This document shows positions 27,594 through 36,403 of a DNA stretch of 64,000 nucleotides, piece by piece; positions within the stretch are counted from its first letter, which is position 1, and every line of letters starts with the position of its first letter. A program made the position numbers and the translations under genes. Below the pieces are notes generated by a model. The model had not been told where the DNA came from, ran no database searches, and worked only from the letters and a program-made list of their open reading frames with translations. Source of the stretch: Streptomyces rishiriensis (lineage in GTDB: Bacteria > Actinomycetota > Actinomycetes > Streptomycetales > Streptomycetaceae); contig NZ_BEWA01000012.1 of the NCBI RefSeq assembly GCF_003112535.1, forward strand, positions 434,001 through 498,000, given 5' to 3'.

Positions 27594-29057
27594 CTACTCG
27601 ACGCGGCGCAGCGCGTCCGCCGGGCGCAGCCTCGACGCCCGCCAGCCGCCGAACGCCCCCGCGATCAGACCGCCGGCCACGGCGAGTGCGACCGCGACGG
27701 CCACCGTGGTGACGCTCACCGGCGCGGTCAGGGCGACGTCGAGGGTCCTGGCCGCGGCCCGGCGGCCGGGACCGCCGAAGCCGCCTCCCCCGCCGGGGCC
27801 GCTCTGGCCGCCGCCACCGCCCAACTGGGCCTGCAGGGTGGGGCTGATCGCGGTCACGGCGTATGCGCCCGCCAGGCCGAGCGCGATGCCGAGGGCCCCG
27901 CCCAGCAGTCCGTTGACCATGGCCTCGCCGACCACCTGCCGGGTGACCCGGCCGGACTTCCAGCCGAGCGCCTTCAGCGTGCCGAACTCGCGCACCCGCC
28001 GGGAGACCGCCGAGGAGGTGAGCAGGCCGGCGACCAGGAACGCCGCGATCAGCACCGCGACGGACAGCCACGTGCCCACGTCGGCGGCGAGGGAGGAGGC
28101 CGTGGAGAGGGAACCTGAGACGGTGTCCGCGAGGTCGGCGGAGGTCGTCACCGTCGTCCCGGAGACGTTCTTCTGGATGGTCGACTTGACGCTGCCGATC
28201 TTCTTCGAGTCGGTCGCCTTGACGTAGATCGTGGTGACCTTGTTCTTCGAGTCGCTGAGGGTCTGGGCCCGGGCCAGCGGGATGTAGACGTTGGCGGCGG
28301 CGTCGCCGCTGTCGGCCGTGGCGATGCCGATCACCGCGAACTTCACGCCGCTGACGGTGAGCGTGGAGCCGACCTTGAGCGACTTCTCCTTGGCGTACGC
28401 GGAGTCCACGACGGCGACCTCGGCGTCGGTCTCGGAAGCCTTGAAGGTACGGCCGCCGGTGATCGTGGAGGAGGTCAGCGGGCCGAGCTCGGGCGCGGTG
28501 ACGTCGGCGCCGTAGAGGGAGTAGTTGTCGACGTCGAAGTTCGCGCCGCCGCCCTGCACTTCGCCCTGCGGGGCGCCGCTCGCCCGGCCGCCGCGAGCGC
28601 CCTGTCCGCCGCCCGCGGAGTCGCCGCCGTTCTGCTGGATCCGGCCGCGGGTGAACTGGCCGTCGATCTTGACGACCCGCAGGCTCAGTCCGCCGACCGC
28701 GTCGGCGACTCCGCTCTGCCTGCCGACCTGGGCGACGGTCGCCGTCGACAGGGTCTGGAAGCCCTGCACCATGACGCGGTCGGTGCTCTGCTGCGCGCCG
28801 GAGTCGTCGCCCTGCGCGTCGAACTGGAAGCGCGGGCGGTCGGAGGCGTTGGCGGTGGGCGAGGCGGCCTTGGTGACCGTCATGTCCGTGCCCAGGCCGT
28901 AGAGGGACTGCAGGACCTCGTCCTGGGCCTTGCCCATGCCGGACGACACGGAGGAGACCACGACGACGAGGGCGATGCCCAGGGCGAGACCGGAGGCGAC
29001 GACGAGGGCCGCTCTTCTGCGGCGGCGCAGTTCGCGCCTCAGGTAGGTGAAGAACAT
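27594..29057 (-). CDS. MacB/FtsX-type ABC permease
   Basis: The protein has 487 aa. One N-terminal helix (RAALVVASGLALGIALVVVVSSV) is followed by a large extracytoplasmic MacB-PCD domain (about 45-310), three C-terminal helices and the end motif GWRASRLRPADALRRVE. Two loops are unusually Gly-rich: QQNGGDSAGGGQGARGG near 140 and a GGGGGQSGPGGGGGFGG stretch near 415. It is first in an operon with the ATPase at 26871. Confidence 0.92.
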   Translation of the reverse strand: MFFTYLRRELRRRRRAALVVASGLALGIALVVVVSSVSSGMGKAQDEVLQSLYGLGTDMTVTKAASPTANASDRPRFQFDAQGDDSGAQQSTDRVMVQGFQTLSTATVAQVGRQSGVADAVGGLSLRVVKIDGQFTRGRIQQNGGDSAGGGQGARGGRASGAPQGEVQGGGANFDVDNYSLYGADVTAPELGPLTSSTITGGRTFKASETDAEVAVVDSAYAKEKSLKVGSTLTVSGVKFAVIGIATADSGDAAANVYIPLARAQTLSDSKNKVTTIYVKATDSKKIGSVKSTIQKNVSGTTVTTSADLADTVSGSLSTASSLAADVGTWLSVAVLIAAFLVAGLLTSSAVSRRVREFGTLKALGWKSGRVTRQVVGEAMVNGLLGGALGIALGLAGAYAVTAISPTLQAQLGGGGGQSGPGGGGGFGGPGRRAAARTLDVALTAPVSVTTVAVAVALAVAGGLIAGAFGGWRASRLRPADALRRVE

Positions 29058-29149
29058 GGCCGCAAGCTAGGTACGGCGCGTGATGACTGGATAAGGCCGA
29101 AATAAGAGACCGATGAGAACCTGAGAAGGGCGTGGTGCCCCCGGAAACA

Positions 29150-29177
29150 CCGGTGCCGCCCCTGGGGGCGGCACCGG
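29150..29177. terminator. Hairpin terminator after the L,D-transpeptidase gene
   Basis: A 13-bp perfect GC-rich stem (CCGGTGCCGCCCC with its complement) folds around a two-base centre. It lies 30 bases after the minus-strand transpeptidase stop at 29209 and should separate it from the ABC operon downstream. Confidence 0.7.
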
Positions 29178-29208
29178 AACGCTGTGTGCGGACTGTCAGG
29201 ACGGTCCG

Positions 29209-30456
29209 TCAGACGGCCGAACCCGCCTTCCACTGGGCCCAGTCCATGTTCCAGCCGTTGAGGCCGTTGTCCGGGGCCACGGTCTTGTCGCCGGTGTTCT
29301 TGACCACCACGACGTCGCCGACGATCGAGTTGGTGTAGAACCAGTAGCCCGCCGTGCCCTTGTCGTCGGCGCCCTTGGTGTCGGACAGGCCCACGCAGCC
29401 GTGGCTGGTGTTCACCGAGCCGAAGATGGACTTCGCGCCCCAGTAGTTGCCGTGCACGAAGGTGCCGGAGTTGGTGAGACGGATGGCGTGCGGGACGTCC
29501 TTGATGTCGTACTCGCCCTTGCCGTCGTCGTCGGTGAAGCCCACGGTCGCGCCGTTCATGCGCGTCTCCTTGAACTTCTCCGACATCACCATCTGGCCCT
29601 CGTACGTCTTGTTGTCGGGCGAGCCGGCGGAGATCGGGATGGTCTTGACGACCGCGCCGTTGTGCGTGACCTTCATCTGCTTGGTCTTCGCGTCGACGTA
29701 GGAGACCTGGTTGCGGCCGACCTTGAAGGTGATCGTCTTCTGCTGGACGCCGAAGACGCCCTTGGCGCCCTCCACACCGTCGAGCGAGAGCTTCAGCGTG
29801 ACGGTCGAGTTCTCCTTCCAGTAGTCCTGCGGACGGCAGTCCATGCGCTGGGTGGAGAACCAGTGACAGACGACCTCCTGACCGCTGGTGGAGGTGACGG
29901 TGACGCCCTTCTGGACGGCCGCCTTGTCGGTGATCGCCTTGTTGAAGTTGATCGACACGGGCATGCCCACGCCGACGGTCGAACCGTCCTCCGGCGTGAA
30001 GTTGCCTATGAAGCTGTTGTCCGGGGAGACCGTGGTGAAGGAGGCGTTCTCGTGGGCCACCAGGCCGCCGGAGTCCTTCGCCTCGGCCGCCACCTTGTAG
30101 GTGGTGGAGCGCTCCAGCTGCTGGTTCGGCTTCCAGCTGGTCTTGTCGGCGGAGAGCGCGCCCTCGACCGCCTTGCCGTCGGCGGTGGTCATCGTCACGG
30201 CGGAGAGCGTTCCCTTGCTCACCGTGACGGTCGCCGAGTTGTTGATGGAGGCGTTGTTCGAGCCGTCCGCAGGTGTGATCTTGATCTGGGCCTCGGAGGA
30301 CTTCTGCGCCGCCGCCTCGTCGGCCTTGGCCTGTGAGGAGCTGCCTCCGCCGTCCGAGGCGCCGCCGTCACCGCCGGAACACGCAGAGAGCACCAGAACA
30401 CCGCCGAGCAGGGCGGACGCGGTCATCAGACCTCGACGCCGCCTACTGTCCGTCAT
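29209..30456 (-). CDS. Lipoprotein L,D-transpeptidase
   Basis: The protein has 415 aa and acts outside the membrane, making 3-3 peptidoglycan cross-links. A lipoprotein signal peptide ends in LVLSAC with lipidated Cys26. Two Ig-like domains follow (about 55-240; KITPADGSNN and FTPEDGSTVGVGMP start them), then the YkuD catalytic domain with VHGNYW and SHGCVGL, whose nucleophile is about Cys354. A conserved C-terminal tail is Trp-rich (GWNMDWAQW). I chose ATG 30456 for its GGAG site; ATG 30471 is possible. This is the layout of mycobacterial LdtMt2-type enzymes. Confidence 0.95.
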   Translation of the reverse strand: MTDSRRRRGLMTASALLGGVLVLSACSGGDGGASDGGGSSSQAKADEAAAQKSSEAQIKITPADGSNNASINNSATVTVSKGTLSAVTMTTADGKAVEGALSADKTSWKPNQQLERSTTYKVAAEAKDSGGLVAHENASFTTVSPDNSFIGNFTPEDGSTVGVGMPVSINFNKAITDKAAVQKGVTVTSTSGQEVVCHWFSTQRMDCRPQDYWKENSTVTLKLSLDGVEGAKGVFGVQQKTITFKVGRNQVSYVDAKTKQMKVTHNGAVVKTIPISAGSPDNKTYEGQMVMSEKFKETRMNGATVGFTDDDGKGEYDIKDVPHAIRLTNSGTFVHGNYWGAKSIFGSVNTSHGCVGLSDTKGADDKGTAGYWFYTNSIVGDVVVVKNTGDKTVAPDNGLNGWNMDWAQWKAGSAV

Positions 30457-30624
30457 CACACGCTTCTCCATCGTTGCCGATTGCTTGAAAACCCCGAGAG
30501 TCCCCGTCTGGAACCTTCAACGCTACGACCGGTTCCTCCCGTTCCACTTTCTCCGAAGGTGTGGGGCATGCCACGTTCACGGCACCCGTGGTGCGGGTGC
30601 CGGCTCGTGCGCCCCCCGAGACGA

Positions 30625-30660
30625 CGTGACCCCGGACGGCGGTCGCCGTCCGGGGTCACG
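30625..30660. terminator. Strong hairpin terminator
   Basis: A perfect 16-bp stem begins CGTGACCCCGGACGGC and has a four-base loop (GGTC). It lies 15 bases beyond the stop of the minus-strand acidic protein gene (30676) and before the transpeptidase promoter. Confidence 0.8.
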
Positions 30661-30675
30661 GGTTTCCCGCAACGC

Positions 30676-31047
30676 TCAGCCGATGCGGCCCTGTTCGCCC
30701 TCGGACTCGTCGTCGTCCGGGTCCCCATCCTCGTCGACATCGTCGTCGTCGAGGTCCCACTCCGGCGAATCGGGGTCGTACTCGACCCGCTCGCTGGACC
30801 AGGAGGCCTGCTGGAGTTCCACGCCGTCGACCTCGCCGACCAGGTCGAACGGGTCGACGAGGTAGGCCAGGGCCTCCGCGGTGTCCTCCGTCACAGCGCC
30901 CTCGGCGTGCGCGCGCTCGGCGTCCGGGATCCCCTCGTCCTCGGCGAGCCGTCGCAGCGCGGCCGCCGTCACCGCGTCCTCGTCATGAACCTCGAGAAGA
31001 ATGTCCACCCGAATACGTACAAAACGTGATGACTCTTCAGTACTCAT
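30676..31047 (-). CDS. Small conserved protein with acidic tail
   Basis: The protein has 123 aa. The folded part (SSRFVRIRVDILLEVHDEDA, AALRRLAEDEGIPDAERAHAEG, EALAYLVDPFDLV) is alpha/beta. The last 30 residues are almost wholly Asp/Glu (EWDLDDDDVDEDGDPDDDES). I recognise no family or active site. The acidic tail could bind basic partners or ions. It diverges from the LADTG surface protein gene and ends at a strong terminator. Confidence 0.75.
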   Translation of the reverse strand: MSTEESSRFVRIRVDILLEVHDEDAVTAAALRRLAEDEGIPDAERAHAEGAVTEDTAEALAYLVDPFDLVGEVDGVELQQASWSSERVEYDPDSPEWDLDDDDVDEDGDPDDDESEGEQGRIG

Positions 31048-31156
31048 GGCCGGAGCGTACGGCTCATGGCTCCCGCAACTTTCCCGCGACCCGCGCCTTT
31101 CATTAGCATCGGGCCACACGGCCAATTCGCCAGCGTCACAAGGGGATCGATATTCC

Positions 31157-31570
31157 GTGTCATCCGCTCGCCGTCCGTTGCTGACCGCCACCGCCGCGGG
31201 GACCCTGTTGGGCGCCCTGTGGTTCGTCCCGTCCGCCAACGCGTCCCAGGACGCCCCGGTCAGAACGGAGACGACGACGCAGGTCACGACCCAGGCGCGA
31301 GCCGCGTCGACGACCACGACCGAAGCGGTGCACGCGACCCGTGCGACCGCCGGCGACGCGTCGGCCCTGACGGCCGTCCGGACCGCGGCCGACACCACGA
31401 CCGACACCGCGACCGGCATCAGGGCCGACACCACGGCCGACGACGGCACCCGGCTCGCCGACACCGGAAGCTTCGACACGACCCCCTACGTCGTGGGCGG
31501 GACCACGCTGCTCACCCTCGGCGCGGGTTTCGTTTTCTACTCGATTCGCCGGGAACGTCTGGGTTTTTGA
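31157..31570 (+). CDS. Probable sortase-anchored (LAXTG) surface protein
   Basis: The protein has 137 aa. A signal peptide covers about residues 1-30 (LLTATAAGTLLGALWFVPSANA). The mature part is a Thr/Ala-rich, low-complexity stalk (about 30-95) with many Thr-Thr runs. The C-terminus is a sortase signal: LADTG at 100-104, a hydrophobic helix (YVVGGTTLLTLGAGFVFYSI) and the basic end RRERLGF. LAXTG is the class E sortase motif used by Streptomyces chaplins. GTG 31157 has AAGGGG upstream. No other domain is recognisable, so it may be a spacer or wall-structural protein. Confidence 0.8.
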   Translation: MSSARRPLLTATAAGTLLGALWFVPSANASQDAPVRTETTTQVTTQARAASTTTTEAVHATRATAGDASALTAVRTAADTTTDTATGIRADTTADDGTRLADTGSFDTTPYVVGGTTLLTLGAGFVFYSIRRERLGF

Positions 31571-31576
31571 AATAAC

Positions 31577-31605
31577 TTGACTGATCTTTGACGGCTTCTC
31601 ATAGT
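31577..31605 (+). promoter_or_regulatory. Promoter of the lipoprotein gene, probably leaderless
   Basis: TTGACT (31577-31582) and CATAGT (31600-31605) are separated by exactly 17 bases, a near-consensus HrdB-type promoter. Transcription would begin about 31612, which is the A of the ATG, so the mRNA should be leaderless; no ribosome-binding site precedes the start. Confidence 0.7.
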
Positions 31606-31611
31606 TCGCTC

Positions 31612-32421
31612 ATGAAGAGATCACCGGGGGCACGGCTGTGCGCCACCGCCGCCATCGGCGCACTGTCGCTCTCCCTCCTGACCGCCTGCTCCGACGACGG
31701 GGCGAAGGACGCCGGCGACGCCAAGGGCTCGGCCTCCTCCGCGGCGTCCACCGCAGCCTCCGCCGCCTCCGACGCCAAGGCGCTGCCCAAGGCCGGGCTG
31801 GAGAAGCTGCTGCTCGCCCAGGGCGAGATCAAGGGCTACAAGGTCACCTCGGGCGACGACACCCTGCCGGCCTCCAAGAGCGTGGTGAAGACCGACAAGG
31901 AGGCGTGCGCGCCGCTGGCCTACGCCATGTCCGGCCTCGCGCCCGGCGACACGGAGTCCAACGCGAGCAACACCCTGACCGAGGACAACGCGTCGGCCGC
32001 CGCCACCAAGTCCCCCGGGGACATCAGCCAGTCCGACATCGAGAGCGCCTTCAAGGTCAAGATGACCTTCGTGGGCCTCTCCTCCTACGAGGGCGACGGC
32101 GCGGAGAAGGCCTTCACGTCGGTCTCCGACGGCGTAGCGGCCTGCTCCGGCGGGTTCGGGATCACCGCCCAGGGCGAGAAGCAGAAGATCACCAAGGTCG
32201 CCTCGGAGCAGGCCTCCAAAAGCGGTGACGAGTCGGTGGCGTTCACCGTCGACTCCGACGTCGACGGCGACGGCACGGCCACCTTCCACACCCAGGTGGT
32301 GCGCAAGGGCAACACCGTGGCCTCGTTCTACACGGTGGACTTCGCCTCGCTCACGTCCACCGGCAAGTCGTCCGCCGTGCCGGCCGCCGTCGTCGCCGCG
32401 CAGGTGGCCAAGCTCAAGTGA
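31612..32421 (+). CDS. Secreted lipoprotein of unknown function
   Basis: The protein has 269 aa. A lipoprotein signal peptide ends in LLTAC with Cys26. An Ala/Ser-rich linker (GSASSAASTAASAASDAK) precedes a domain with GYKVTSGDDTLPAS and paired Cys residues (KEACAPLAYAMSG, GVAACSGGFG). It resembles the small actinobacterial PknH-sensor-like lipoproteins in size and layout, but I cannot assign it. The promoter geometry points to a leaderless message. The gene ends at a bidirectional terminator shared with hutH. Confidence 0.8.
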   Translation: MKRSPGARLCATAAIGALSLSLLTACSDDGAKDAGDAKGSASSAASTAASAASDAKALPKAGLEKLLLAQGEIKGYKVTSGDDTLPASKSVVKTDKEACAPLAYAMSGLAPGDTESNASNTLTEDNASAAATKSPGDISQSDIESAFKVKMTFVGLSSYEGDGAEKAFTSVSDGVAACSGGFGITAQGEKQKITKVASEQASKSGDESVAFTVDSDVDGDGTATFHTQVVRKGNTVASFYTVDFASLTSTGKSSAVPAAVVAAQVAKLK

Positions 32422-32435
32422 CCCCCGGCGCACAC

Positions 32436-32480
32436 CGGGGCCCTGCCCTCGCGCCGCACGGACGCATGGGCAGGGCCCCG
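32436..32480. terminator. Bidirectional terminator between lipoprotein gene and hutH
   Basis: A perfect 13-bp stem (CGGGGCCCTGCCC with its complement) encloses a 19-base loop between two convergent genes, 15 bases after one stop and 14 bases before the other. Confidence 0.75.
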
Positions 32481-32493
32481 TACCGTGCCGGCG

Positions 32494-34038
32494 CTACCGC
32501 AACGGCCCGGTGACCGTCTCCGCGGCGGCGACCACGCCTCCGTCGCGCACGAACGCGTCCGCCGCCGCGAGGTCGGGCGCGAGGAACCGGTCCGGGCCGG
32601 GGCCCCGGACGCCCGCCTTGCGCACGGCCTCGATCACGGCCCGGCTCGCCGGCGCCGGGGTCAGACCCTCGCGCAGTTCGACGCCGCGCGTGGCGGCGTA
32701 CAGCTCGACGGCGATCACCCGCGTGAGGTTGTCGACGGCGGTGCGCAGCTTGCGGGCCGCGGACCAGCCCATCGACACGTGGTCCTCCTGCATGGCGGAG
32801 GACGGGATCGAGTCGGCGGACGCCGGCACGGCCAGCCTCTTCAGCTCGCTGACCAGCGCGGCCTGCGTGTACTGGGCGATCATCAGCCCGGAGTCGACGC
32901 CGGCGTCGTCCGCGAGGAACGGCGGCAGGCCGTGGCTGCGGTTCTTGTCCAGCAGCCGGTCGGTGCGCCGCTCGGCGATGGAGGCGAGGTCGGCGACGGC
33001 GATGGCGAGGAAGTCCAGCACGTAGGCGACCGGCGCGCCATGGAAGTTGCCGTTGGACTCCACACGGCCGTCGGGAAGCACGACCGGGTTGTCGACGGCC
33101 GAGGCCAGCTCGCGCTCGGCGACGAGCCGGGCGTGCGCGATGGTGTCGCGGCCGGCGCCGGCGACCTGCGGGGCGCAGCGCACCGAGTAGGCGTCCTGGA
33201 CCCGGGGCGCGTCGTCCTGGTGATGGCCGGTGAGCTCCGAACCCGCCAGCACCGCGAGCATGTTGGCGGCCGAGGCGCCCTGGCCCGGGTGCGGGCGGAT
33301 GGCGTGCAGCTCGGGGGCGAGGACCCTGTCGGTCCCCAGCAGGGCCTCCAGCGACAGCGCGGCCGTGACGTCGGCGGACTTGTAGAGCATGTCGAGGTCG
33401 GCGAGGGCCATGACCAGCATGCCGAGCATGCCGTCGGTGCCGTTGAGGAGCGCCAGGCCCTCCTTCTCGCGCAGCTCGACGGGGGCGATGCCGTGCTCGG
33501 CGAGCAGGTCGCCGGCGGGCCGGACGACGCCGTCCGGGCCCTCCGCGTCGCCCTCGCCCATGAGCGTCAGGGCGCAGTGCGAGAGCGGGGCGAGGTCGCC
33601 GGAGCAGCCGAGGGAGCCGTACTCGTGGACGACCGGGGTGATGCCGGCGTTCAGGACGTCGGCCATGGTCTGCGCGACGCCGGGCCGGACGCCGGTGTGC
33701 CCGGAGCAGACGGTCTTCAGCCGCAGGAACATCAGCGCCCGGACGACCTCCCGCTCCACGCGCGGGCCCATGCCGGCCGCGTGCGAGCGGACGATGTTGC
33801 GCTGCAGCTGGGCGCGCAGCTCCGGGCTGATGTGCCGGGTGGCCAGGGCGCCGAACCCGGTGGAGACGCCGTAGACGGGCTCGGGCTTGGCCGCCAGCGC
33901 GTCCACGATCTCGCGGGCCGCGGCGAGGGCCGCCACCGCCTCCTCGGAGAGCTCGACGCGGGCGCCGCCGCGCGCCACGGCGAGCACGTCGGACGCGGTC
34001 ACCCCGTGCGTCCCCACCACCACAGTGTGCATATCCAT
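32494..34038 (-). CDS. hutH: Histidine ammonia-lyase
   Basis: This enzyme converts histidine to urocanate and ammonia, the first step of histidine use. The protein has 514 aa. The MIO cofactor forms from a tripeptide at 145-147, here Cys-Ser-Gly (GSLGCSGDLAPLSH), where many homologues have Ala-Ser-Gly. Other active-site blocks are YGVSTGFG (56-63), NGTDGML and SVRCAPQV. I chose ATG 34038 (MDMHTVVVGTHG), the conserved start. No other hut genes are adjacent, which is the usual situation in Streptomyces. Confidence 0.96.
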   Translation of the reverse strand: MDMHTVVVGTHGVTASDVLAVARGGARVELSEEAVAALAAAREIVDALAAKPEPVYGVSTGFGALATRHISPELRAQLQRNIVRSHAAGMGPRVEREVVRALMFLRLKTVCSGHTGVRPGVAQTMADVLNAGITPVVHEYGSLGCSGDLAPLSHCALTLMGEGDAEGPDGVVRPAGDLLAEHGIAPVELREKEGLALLNGTDGMLGMLVMALADLDMLYKSADVTAALSLEALLGTDRVLAPELHAIRPHPGQGASAANMLAVLAGSELTGHHQDDAPRVQDAYSVRCAPQVAGAGRDTIAHARLVAERELASAVDNPVVLPDGRVESNGNFHGAPVAYVLDFLAIAVADLASIAERRTDRLLDKNRSHGLPPFLADDAGVDSGLMIAQYTQAALVSELKRLAVPASADSIPSSAMQEDHVSMGWSAARKLRTAVDNLTRVIAVELYAATRGVELREGLTPAPASRAVIEAVRKAGVRGPGPDRFLAPDLAAADAFVRDGGVVAAAETVTGPLR

Positions 34039-34116
34039 ATTCAGGAGCGTAGTGACTGAAGACGAGGATGTCACCAGTGGAGGCGGGGTCAGCCCCTTAC
34101 CGAATGCGTCACACCG

Positions 34117-35265
34117 TCAGGGCCGCCCCCGGAACCTGCGCCGCTCGGCGGTCCGCTCCCGCTCCGACGGCGGTTCGTCCGCCAGCCGCACCACGGGATC
34201 GTCCGGCCCCTCCCGCCCGGCGACCACCGGTCTGGCGGCCCGCACCGCCTTGGCCCGGTACTGGGCGGCGTCGGCCAGCCGGAACAGCCGCCGCGCCGAG
34301 CCCACCGGCCCGATGGGGTCCTGGGTGGAGGCGACCCCGCAGGCCACCCCCTCGCCGAGCTCCAGCTCGCCGGCCCGGCGGCAGAGCTCGCCGGCGACCT
34401 CCACGACGTCGTCGGCGGGCGGTCCCACGGCCAGCAGACAGAACTCGTCCCCGCCCAGCCGGGCGGCCAGCGCGCCCGGCAGCATCGCGCCGCACAGCGA
34501 GAGCACCGACCCGAACCGCTCCAGCAGCCGGTCCCCGACCGCGTGCCCACGGGTGTCGTTGACCCGCTTCAGCCCGTTGAGATCGCACACGACGAGGCTG
34601 ACCACGACCCCCTGCGCCCGGTGCCGCTCGACCGCCTCCTCCAGCCGCACGTCGACGGCCCTGCGGTTGGCCAGACCGGTCAGGGCGTCGGTGAAGGCGA
34701 GCCGGCGCGCCTCCTCCAGCCGCTCGGTCTGGGCGAGCCCGGCGGCGACCACCGCGGCCAGCACCGTGGCGAAGTCGGCGTCGGCGCGGTCGAAGACGGC
34801 GGCGCCGACCGAGCGGGCCACGTACAGCTCGCCCCACGCCCGGCCGTGCAGCACGATCGGCGCGACCACACAGGAGCCGCGGCCCCGGCGGCGCAGGGCG
34901 GCGACCCGCTGATGGCAGTAGCCGGGGCGGCCGGCGGCCGGCCCCTGGGCCGTCTCCACCCAGGCGTTGGGCTCGCCGCCGGCCGCCCAGCGCTCGTGCA
35001 GGAACTCGGTGATCTCGGGGAACCGGTGCACCGGGTAGGCCTCGGCCTCCGGGAACTCGTCCTCGTCGGCGGCCCGGTCGCCCACGTTCACCAGGACGCG
35101 CAGCCGCCCGAGGTCGCGCTCCCACACCGAGAGCGCGGCGAAGCCCCCGGCCAGCGCGCGGCACGCGCCGAGCGCCGCCGCACGCCACGACTCGCGGGGG
35201 GTGCGCGCGGCGGCCATGCCCTGCGCGAGCGCCACCACGGCCACGAGGCGCGCGTCCTCACCCAT
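34117..35265 (-). CDS. GAF-GGDEF diguanylate cyclase
   Basis: The protein has 382 aa. Residues about 20-180 form a GAF-like sensor domain, followed by a short coiled linker (TERLEEARRLAFTDALTGLANRR) and a GGDEF domain with intact GGDEF at 271-275, so it should make cyclic di-GMP. The RxxD inhibitory site expected just before GGDEF is absent (the sequence reads LPGALAARL). There is no membrane segment. In Streptomyces, cyclic di-GMP controls BldD and sporulation. ATG 35265 is preferred for its AGGGG site; a GTG at 35274 is possible. Confidence 0.9.
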   Translation of the reverse strand: MGEDARLVAVVALAQGMAAARTPRESWRAAALGACRALAGGFAALSVWERDLGRLRVLVNVGDRAADEDEFPEAEAYPVHRFPEITEFLHERWAAGGEPNAWVETAQGPAAGRPGYCHQRVAALRRRGRGSCVVAPIVLHGRAWGELYVARSVGAAVFDRADADFATVLAAVVAAGLAQTERLEEARRLAFTDALTGLANRRAVDVRLEEAVERHRAQGVVVSLVVCDLNGLKRVNDTRGHAVGDRLLERFGSVLSLCGAMLPGALAARLGGDEFCLLAVGPPADDVVEVAGELCRRAGELELGEGVACGVASTQDPIGPVGSARRLFRLADAAQYRAKAVRAARPVVAGREGPDDPVVRLADEPPSERERTAERRRFRGRP

Positions 35266-35368
35266 CGGCCTCACCCCTGCCGTCGCCCATCACCCCAGGC
35301 TAGGGATATTTGGGTGAAAAAGAGACACGGAGGGGGCACTTAGAGTGACAGCGGCCGTTCCCGCGGAC

Positions 35369-36193
35369 TCATTCGCCCGGCCACTGCGGCCGCCGCTTCT
35401 CGTTGAACGCGGCCACCCCCTCCGCCCGGTCCCCCGAGAACGCCACCGACCGCCACGCCGCGTCCTCGACCTCCAGCCCGGCCCTGAGGTCCAGCCCCTG
35501 CCCGAGCCGCAGCGCCCGCTTCGCCGCCCGCAGCCCCACCGGCGAGTTGGCGCCGATCCGCGCGGCCAGCGCGAGCGCCTCCTCCCGGTCCCGCCCCTCC
35601 TCCACCAGGACGTCCACCAGACCCAGCTCACGGGCCTCGGCCGCCGCCACCCGGCGGGCGGTGAAGATCAGCTCGGCCGCGCGGGCCGCCCCCACCCGGC
35701 GCGGCAGCAACTGCGTCCCGCCGCCGCCCGGGATCACGCCCACCGAGACCTCGGGCAGCCCCACCACGGCCGTGCCGTCGGCCACGATCAGGTCGCAGGC
35801 GAGCGCCAGCTCGAAGCCGCCGCCCAGCGCGAAGCCGTGCACCGCCGCGACCGTGGGGACGGGCAGTTCCAGCACGCCGGTGTAGGCCCCGCGCGCGAGC
35901 GGCCGCTGGCGGACCAGCTCGGCGTCGCTGAGGGAGTTGCGCTCCTTGAGGTCCGCGCCGACGCAGAACGCCCGCTCGTGCGTCGAGGTCAGCACGACCA
36001 CCCGGACCTCCCGGTCCCCGCCCAGCGCCGCGCAGGCCCCGGCGATCGACCGGGCCATGTCGGTGGACACGGCGTTCATGGCCTTCGGCCGGTCCAGGAC
36101 CAGCTCCGCGACGTGACCGCCGTCCCCGTGCCGGCGCACCGCCACGAACTCCCCGAACCGCTCCTCGTCCCCGACGCCCACGACACCGCTCAC
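35369..36193 (-). CDS. Enoyl-CoA hydratase/isomerase family protein
   Basis: The protein has 274 aa with the crotonase fold. The oxyanion-hole motifs are AFCVGADLKERN and HGFALGGGFELALACDLIVA; the catalytic Glu position is GLPEVSVGVIPGGGGTQLLPR, with the second Glu region at ARRVAAAEARELGLVD. The sequence suits short-chain enoyl-CoA hydration in fatty or amino acid breakdown, but the substrate is not readable. GTG 36193 has GGAGGG four bases upstream. Confidence 0.92.
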   Translation of the reverse strand: MSGVVGVGDEERFGEFVAVRRHGDGGHVAELVLDRPKAMNAVSTDMARSIAGACAALGGDREVRVVVLTSTHERAFCVGADLKERNSLSDAELVRQRPLARGAYTGVLELPVPTVAAVHGFALGGGFELALACDLIVADGTAVVGLPEVSVGVIPGGGGTQLLPRRVGAARAAELIFTARRVAAAEARELGLVDVLVEEGRDREEALALAARIGANSPVGLRAAKRALRLGQGLDLRAGLEVEDAAWRSVAFSGDRAEGVAAFNEKRRPQWPGE

Positions 36194-36403
36194 GACACCC
36201 TCCGGGTTAACGATGGTTAACAACTGTGATCCGATCATCCCAGCAGAGGCCCGGCAGCGAAAGAGTGAACCCGTCCTCACCGAGAGCCCCGTCCACCCGT
36301 TCGAGTGACATCCCGCCCAACTCTCCCCGCACCGCCCACAGGAGCGCATAACGTGCGTCCGCCCCGGCGCAGCGGGGCGCGATCGCCTCCGGGAGGAAAC
36401 GCG

